A DNA stretch of 64,000 nt. It comes from Nocardia vermiculata NBRC 100427. Lineage in GTDB: Bacteria; Actinomycetota; Actinomycetes; Mycobacteriales; Mycobacteriaceae. A program made the position numbers and the translations under genes. Positions 60,734 to 64,000 of the stretch are shown in pieces (the stretch's first letter is position 1; the number at the start of each line of letters is the position of its first letter). The notes below the pieces were generated by a model. It saw only the letters and a program-made list of their open reading frames with translations. It was not told the DNA's origin and made no database searches. The DNA lies in contig NZ_BDCA01000023.1 in assembly GCF_001613265.1 (NCBI RefSeq), positions 1-64,000 on the forward strand, read 5' to 3'.

Positions 60734-62332
60734 TCACATCCGGAAGACGCCGAAGCCCGCGGCGCCTTCGATCGGGGCATTGTGGATGGCGGACAACGCC
60801 ATTCCCAACACCGTGCGGGTGTCTCGGGGGTCGATGACACCGTCGTCGTAAAGCCGGCCGGACATGAACATCGGCAGCGATTCGGCCTCGATCTGTGCCT
60901 CGATCATGGCGCGCATCCCCTTGTCGGCCTCCTCGTCGAAGGTGCCGCCCCGGGCCTCGGTCGCGGCGCGGCCCACGATGGAGATCACGCCGGCGAGCTG
61001 GGCGCCGCCCATCACCGCGGATTTCGCACTGGGCCAGGCGAAGACGAAACGCGGATCGTAGGCACGCCCGCACATGCCGTAGTGCCCGGCACCGTAGGAG
61101 GCGCCCATCAGCACCGAAATGTGCGGCACCTTCGAGTTCGACACCGCGTTGATCATCATCGCGCCGTGCTTGATGATGCCCTTCTGCTCGTACTCCTTAC
61201 CGACCATGTAGCCGGTGGTGTTGTGCAGGAACAGCAGTGGGGTGTTCGACTGGTTGGCCAGCTGAATGAACTGGGCCGCCTTCTGCGCTTCCTCGGAGAA
61301 CAGCACACCGCGGGCATTGGCCAGGATGCCGACCGGGTATCCGTGCAGTTCCGCCCACCCGGTGACCAGGCTGGAACCGTAGAGCGGCTTGAACTCGTCG
61401 AAATCGGAGCCGTCCACGACGCGGGCGACGACCTCGCGCGGATCGAACGGAATTTTCAGATCGGTCGGGACGATGCCGAGCAGTTCCTCGGGATCGTGCA
61501 GTGGTTCGACCACCTCCGCCCGCGGCGCCGGCCCCTGCTTGGTCCAGTTCAGCCGCCGCACGATGGAGCGGCCGATCCGGATGGCGTCCTGTTCGTCGGC
61601 GGCCAGGTAGTCCGCCAGGCCCGAGGTGCGGGCATGCATCTCGGCGCCGCCGAGCGATTCGTCGTCGGATTCCTCACCGGTGGCCATCTTGACCAGCGGC
61701 GGTCCACCGAGGAACACCTTGGAGCGTTCCTTGATCATCACCGTGTAGTCGGACATGCCGGGGATATAGGCACCACCGGCGGTCGAATTCCCGAAAACCA
61801 GGGCGATGGTAGGGATTCCGGCCGCCGACAGCCGGGTCAGGTCGCGGAACATGCGCCCACCCGGAACGAAGACTTCCTTCTGCGTGGGCAGATCCGCACC
61901 ACCCGACTCCACCAGACCGATCACCGGCAGCCGGTTCTCCAGCGCGATATCGTTCATCCGCAGGTTCTTGCGCAAGGTCCACGGGTTCGAGGTGCCGCCG
62001 CGCACCGTCGGGTCCGGGGCCACGATCATGGCTTCGACGCCCTCGACGATGCCGATGCCCGCGATGACGCTGCCGCCGACATGGAATTCGCTCCCCCAGG
62101 CGGCCAGCGGCGCCAGCTCCAGGAACGGGGAATCCTCGTCGATGAGTAGTTCGATGCGCTCCCGCGCGGTCATCTTGCCGCGCTTGCGATGCCGCTCCAG
62201 CTTGTCGGGGCCACCGCCGGCGATATTCTTGGCGTATTCCGCCTCGACCTCCGCGAGCTTCTCGGTCATCGCCTCGGCGGCGGCCTGATAGTCCGCGGAA
62301 TTCGAATCGATGGATGTACGTAGTGCCGTCAA
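60734..62332 (-). CDS. accD2: Acyl-CoA carboxylase beta chain, AccD2-like
   Basis: A 532-residue carboxyltransferase. Recognisable segments are KGxTxxE-type GGTSNPWTLRKNLRMND, LVESGGADLPTQKEVF, FGNSTAGGAYIPGMSDY and GASYGAGHYGMCGRAYDP, ending GFGVFRM, all much like methylcrotonyl-CoA-type beta chains and M. tuberculosis AccD2. The start is a TTG at 62332 overlapping the fadE13 stop (TTGA); the first in-frame ATG would remove about 20 residues that the family has. Translation is thus coupled to fadE13. Confidence 0.92.
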   Translation of the reverse strand: MTALRTSIDSNSADYQAAAEAMTEKLAEVEAEYAKNIAGGGPDKLERHRKRGKMTARERIELLIDEDSPFLELAPLAAWGSEFHVGGSVIAGIGIVEGVEAMIVAPDPTVRGGTSNPWTLRKNLRMNDIALENRLPVIGLVESGGADLPTQKEVFVPGGRMFRDLTRLSAAGIPTIALVFGNSTAGGAYIPGMSDYTVMIKERSKVFLGGPPLVKMATGEESDDESLGGAEMHARTSGLADYLAADEQDAIRIGRSIVRRLNWTKQGPAPRAEVVEPLHDPEELLGIVPTDLKIPFDPREVVARVVDGSDFDEFKPLYGSSLVTGWAELHGYPVGILANARGVLFSEEAQKAAQFIQLANQSNTPLLFLHNTTGYMVGKEYEQKGIIKHGAMMINAVSNSKVPHISVLMGASYGAGHYGMCGRAYDPRFVFAWPSAKSAVMGGAQLAGVISIVGRAATEARGGTFDEEADKGMRAMIEAQIEAESLPMFMSGRLYDDGVIDPRDTRTVLGMALSAIHNAPIEGAAGFGVFRM

Positions 62333-63477
62333 GATTGGTACCCCAATCGCTTGGCCGCGAGGCTGGTCAGGATTTCGTTGGTGCCGCCGCCGATGCCGAG
62401 AATGCGGACATCGCGGTAGTGCCGCTCCACCTCGGATTCGCGCATGTAGCCCAGCCCGCCGAACAGCTGAACCGCCTGGTGGGCAACCCATTCCGCGGTT
62501 TCCACCGCGGTGTTCTTGGCGAAGCAGACCTCGGCGATCAGGTCGGTCTCGCCCGCGGCGGAGCGTTCGGCGACATGCCGGGTGTAGACCCGCGCCACGT
62601 CGATGCGGCGCGCCATTTCCGAGAGCGTGTTCTGCACGGCCTGGCGGCTGATCAGTGGGCGGCCGAAGGTTTCCCGGTCGCGGCACCACTGCAGGGTCAG
62701 ATCCAGGCAACGCTGGGCGTGGCCGTAGGCCTGCACCGCGAGGCCCACCCGCTCGCTGACGAACGCCGCGGCGATCTGCGCGAACCCAGAGTTCTCGGTG
62801 CCCACGAGGTTCGAGACCGGCACGCGCACATCCACATACGACAGTTCGGCGGTGTCGGAGGCCAGCCAGCCCATCTTCTCCAGCTTGCGGCTCACCGTGA
62901 AACCGGGGCGGTCCTTCTCGACCAGCAGCAGCGACACACCGGCCGCGCCCGGACCGCCCGTACGCACGGCGGTCATCACGAAGTCCGCCCGCACGCCGGA
63001 GGTGATGAAGGTCTTGGATCCGTTGACCACGTAGTCGTCACCATCGCGCACCGCGCTGGTGGTGAGGTGGCCGACATCGGAACCGCCACCGGGTTCGGTG
63101 ATGGCCAGCGAGCCGATCTTGTCCCCGGCGAGAGTGGGCTTCACCCAGGTGTCGATCAGCTGCGCGTTGCCCGAGGCCGCCAGGTGCGGCACCGCGATAC
63201 CGCAGGTGAACAGGGAGGCGAACAGTCCGCCCGAACAGCCGGCGTAGTGCATCTCTTCGGCCACCACCGCGGCGTCGATCCCGCTACCGCCGGCACCACC
63301 GACCGCCTCCGGGAACTGGATGCCGAGCAGGCCGAGGTCGCCGGCCTTCCGGTGCAGTTCGCGCGGGATCTCCCCGGCGCGCTCCCAGTCGTCCAGATAG
63401 GGCAAGACCTCGCGCTCGGCGAAACCTCGTACAGTCGAACGTAATTCACGCCGCTCGGGCGAATCCCACACACTCAC
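62329..63477 (-). CDS. fadE13: Acyl-CoA dehydrogenase, FadE13-like
   Basis: A 382-residue FAD enzyme with AITEPGGGSDVGHLTT, LFGGLGYMRESEVERHYRD and the final GIGGGTNEILTSLAAKRLGY carrying the usual C-terminal Glu. GTG 63477 overlaps the stop of the preceding gene (GTGA), and its stop overlaps accD2. It provides the first dehydrogenation of the pathway, with FadE12 as a second, probably different, dehydrogenase. Confidence 0.92.
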   Translation of the reverse strand: MSVWDSPERRELRSTVRGFAEREVLPYLDDWERAGEIPRELHRKAGDLGLLGIQFPEAVGGAGGSGIDAAVVAEEMHYAGCSGGLFASLFTCGIAVPHLAASGNAQLIDTWVKPTLAGDKIGSLAITEPGGGSDVGHLTTSAVRDGDDYVVNGSKTFITSGVRADFVMTAVRTGGPGAAGVSLLLVEKDRPGFTVSRKLEKMGWLASDTAELSYVDVRVPVSNLVGTENSGFAQIAAAFVSERVGLAVQAYGHAQRCLDLTLQWCRDRETFGRPLISRQAVQNTLSEMARRIDVARVYTRHVAERSAAGETDLIAEVCFAKNTAVETAEWVAHQAVQLFGGLGYMRESEVERHYRDVRILGIGGGTNEILTSLAAKRLGYQS

Positions 63478-64000
63478 GGTAGTAGCTCCACTGGTAGATC
63501 GATGTAGCGAGAGCGCAGCCATTCGCCGAGCCCCTTGGCTTGTGGATCGAATCGGGCCTGATAGGCGACGCCGAGGCCGAGCAGATCCTCGACGATGAAG
63601 TTCACCGCGCGCAGATTGGGCAGCACATGCCGGGTGACGGCGAGCTTCGCGGTCTCGGGCAGCAGGGCCTTCAGCCGCTCGACGGTCAGGGTATGCACCA
63701 GCCAGCGCCACTGCTCGTCGGTACGTACCCAGACACCGATATTGGCGTTGCCACCCTTGTCACCACTGCGGGCCAGCGCGATCGTGCCCAGCGGTACCCG
63801 CCGGGTTTCGCGGTGCGGCAGTGGTTCCGGCAGCTCCGGTTCCGGCACGTCGGTCACCTCGGCCGTCGGCGCGACCGGCGCGATCGACACCTCGGCGCCG
63901 TTCGGCAGCACCACCGTGTGCGCGACGTCGTTCGCATCGACATAGCCCGCGGTGAACACGCCGTAGGGCGAACCGTTTCCGGGCGGCGAGGTCAGGGTGA
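63474..64000 (-). CDS. AtuA-like (DUF1446) protein, C-terminal part, cut by window edge
   Basis: The visible 175 residues are the C-terminal portion of a protein of about 560 residues of the acyclic-terpene-utilisation family AtuA (Rv0976c in M. tuberculosis). The clear mark is LARSGDKGGNANIGVWVR, followed by VRTDEQWRWLVHTLTVERLK and the end RSRYIDLPVELLP. The frame stays open through the last base of the window, so the start lies beyond it. The function of AtuA is not established. It is the first visible gene of the operon and overlaps fadE13 by four bases. Confidence 0.88.
   Translation of the reverse strand, partial: TLTSPPGNGSPYGVFTAGYVDANDVAHTVVLPNGAEVSIAPVAPTAEVTDVPEPELPEPLPHRETRRVPLGTIALARSGDKGGNANIGVWVRTDEQWRWLVHTLTVERLKALLPETAKLAVTRHVLPNLRAVNFIVEDLLGLGVAYQARFDPQAKGLGEWLRSRYIDLPVELLP

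Overview
The window is high-GC actinobacterial DNA from a mycolic-acid-type organism, most likely Nocardia or a close relative. The reasons are the gene content (Hsp65-type GroEL2, a VirR/LytR_C protein, F420-type oxidoreductases, mycobacterial-type FadE and AccA2/AccD2 enzymes, actinobacterial ars genes), frequent GTG/TTG starts, ATGA/GTGA gene overlaps and several probable leaderless promoters. From memory of gene order in M. tuberculosis H37Rv, the backbone matches Rv0422c-Rv0440 (thiD, thiC, xthA, GNAT, def, DUF3263, virR, sodC, ybdK-like ligase, AAA ATPase, pssA, psd, groEL2), with other genes inserted between. The right end matches Rv0971c-Rv0976c. No search could be run, so family calls rest on motifs and remembered sequences.

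Layout. 0.4-10.2 kb: groEL2 on the minus strand under two CIRCE operators, a ClpC2-like self-regulator with paired palindromes, a lipoprotein, a soluble sensor kinase in an operon with a receiver/thioredoxin-reductase fusion, an SRPBCC protein, a SIMPL lipoprotein and fabH. 10.5-15.9 kb: psd-pssA, a tandem AAA ATPase and a membrane protein. 16.0-22.3 kb: a complete Mrp-type Na+/H+ antiporter operon (fused A/B, then C, D, E, F, G), with an unusual 71-bp tandem repeat between E and F. 22.3-28.4 kb: a PAP2 membrane protein, an aldo-keto reductase/LLM oxidoreductase pair facing a TetR gene across a double operator, an alpha/beta hydrolase, and two gene remnants that look like a deletion scar. 28.4-33.0 kb: ligase, sodC, virR-like, DUF3263, def and GNAT.

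33.0-39.1 kb is an accessory block: vapBC, a divergent arsenic-resistance cluster (arsR, cadI/arsI-like, flavoprotein, arsR, acr3, arsC), yefM-yoeB, a 45-residue membrane protein and tRNA-Glu(CUC) followed by a 32-base perfect palindrome. 39.1-47.7 kb: two membrane glycosyltransferases, xthA, a membrane protein, a fadE5-like acyl-CoA dehydrogenase opposite a TetR gene, a small secreted protein and a lipoprotein with cysteine-bearing repeats. 47.8-52.9 kb: a TPP riboswitch and thiC, then thiD, the two separated by a TetR/flavin-monooxygenase pair with its own palindromic operator. 53.0-55.9 kb: a NERD-domain membrane protein, a Ddn-type nitroreductase homologue and an SDR with a MerR-type promoter. 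56.0-64.0 kb: a minus-strand acyl-CoA catabolic operon (an AtuA-like protein cut by the window edge, fadE13, accD2, accA2, fadE12, echA7, tetR) with translational coupling at several junctions.

I saw no CRISPR array, transposase, integrase or prophage gene. The features most worth following up are the tri-domain receiver/glutaredoxin-like/reductase fusion that lacks both redox CxxC motifs, the coupled 71-bp repeats inside the antiporter operon, the double-truncation scar at 28.0 kb, and the paired operator palindromes beside several regulators.
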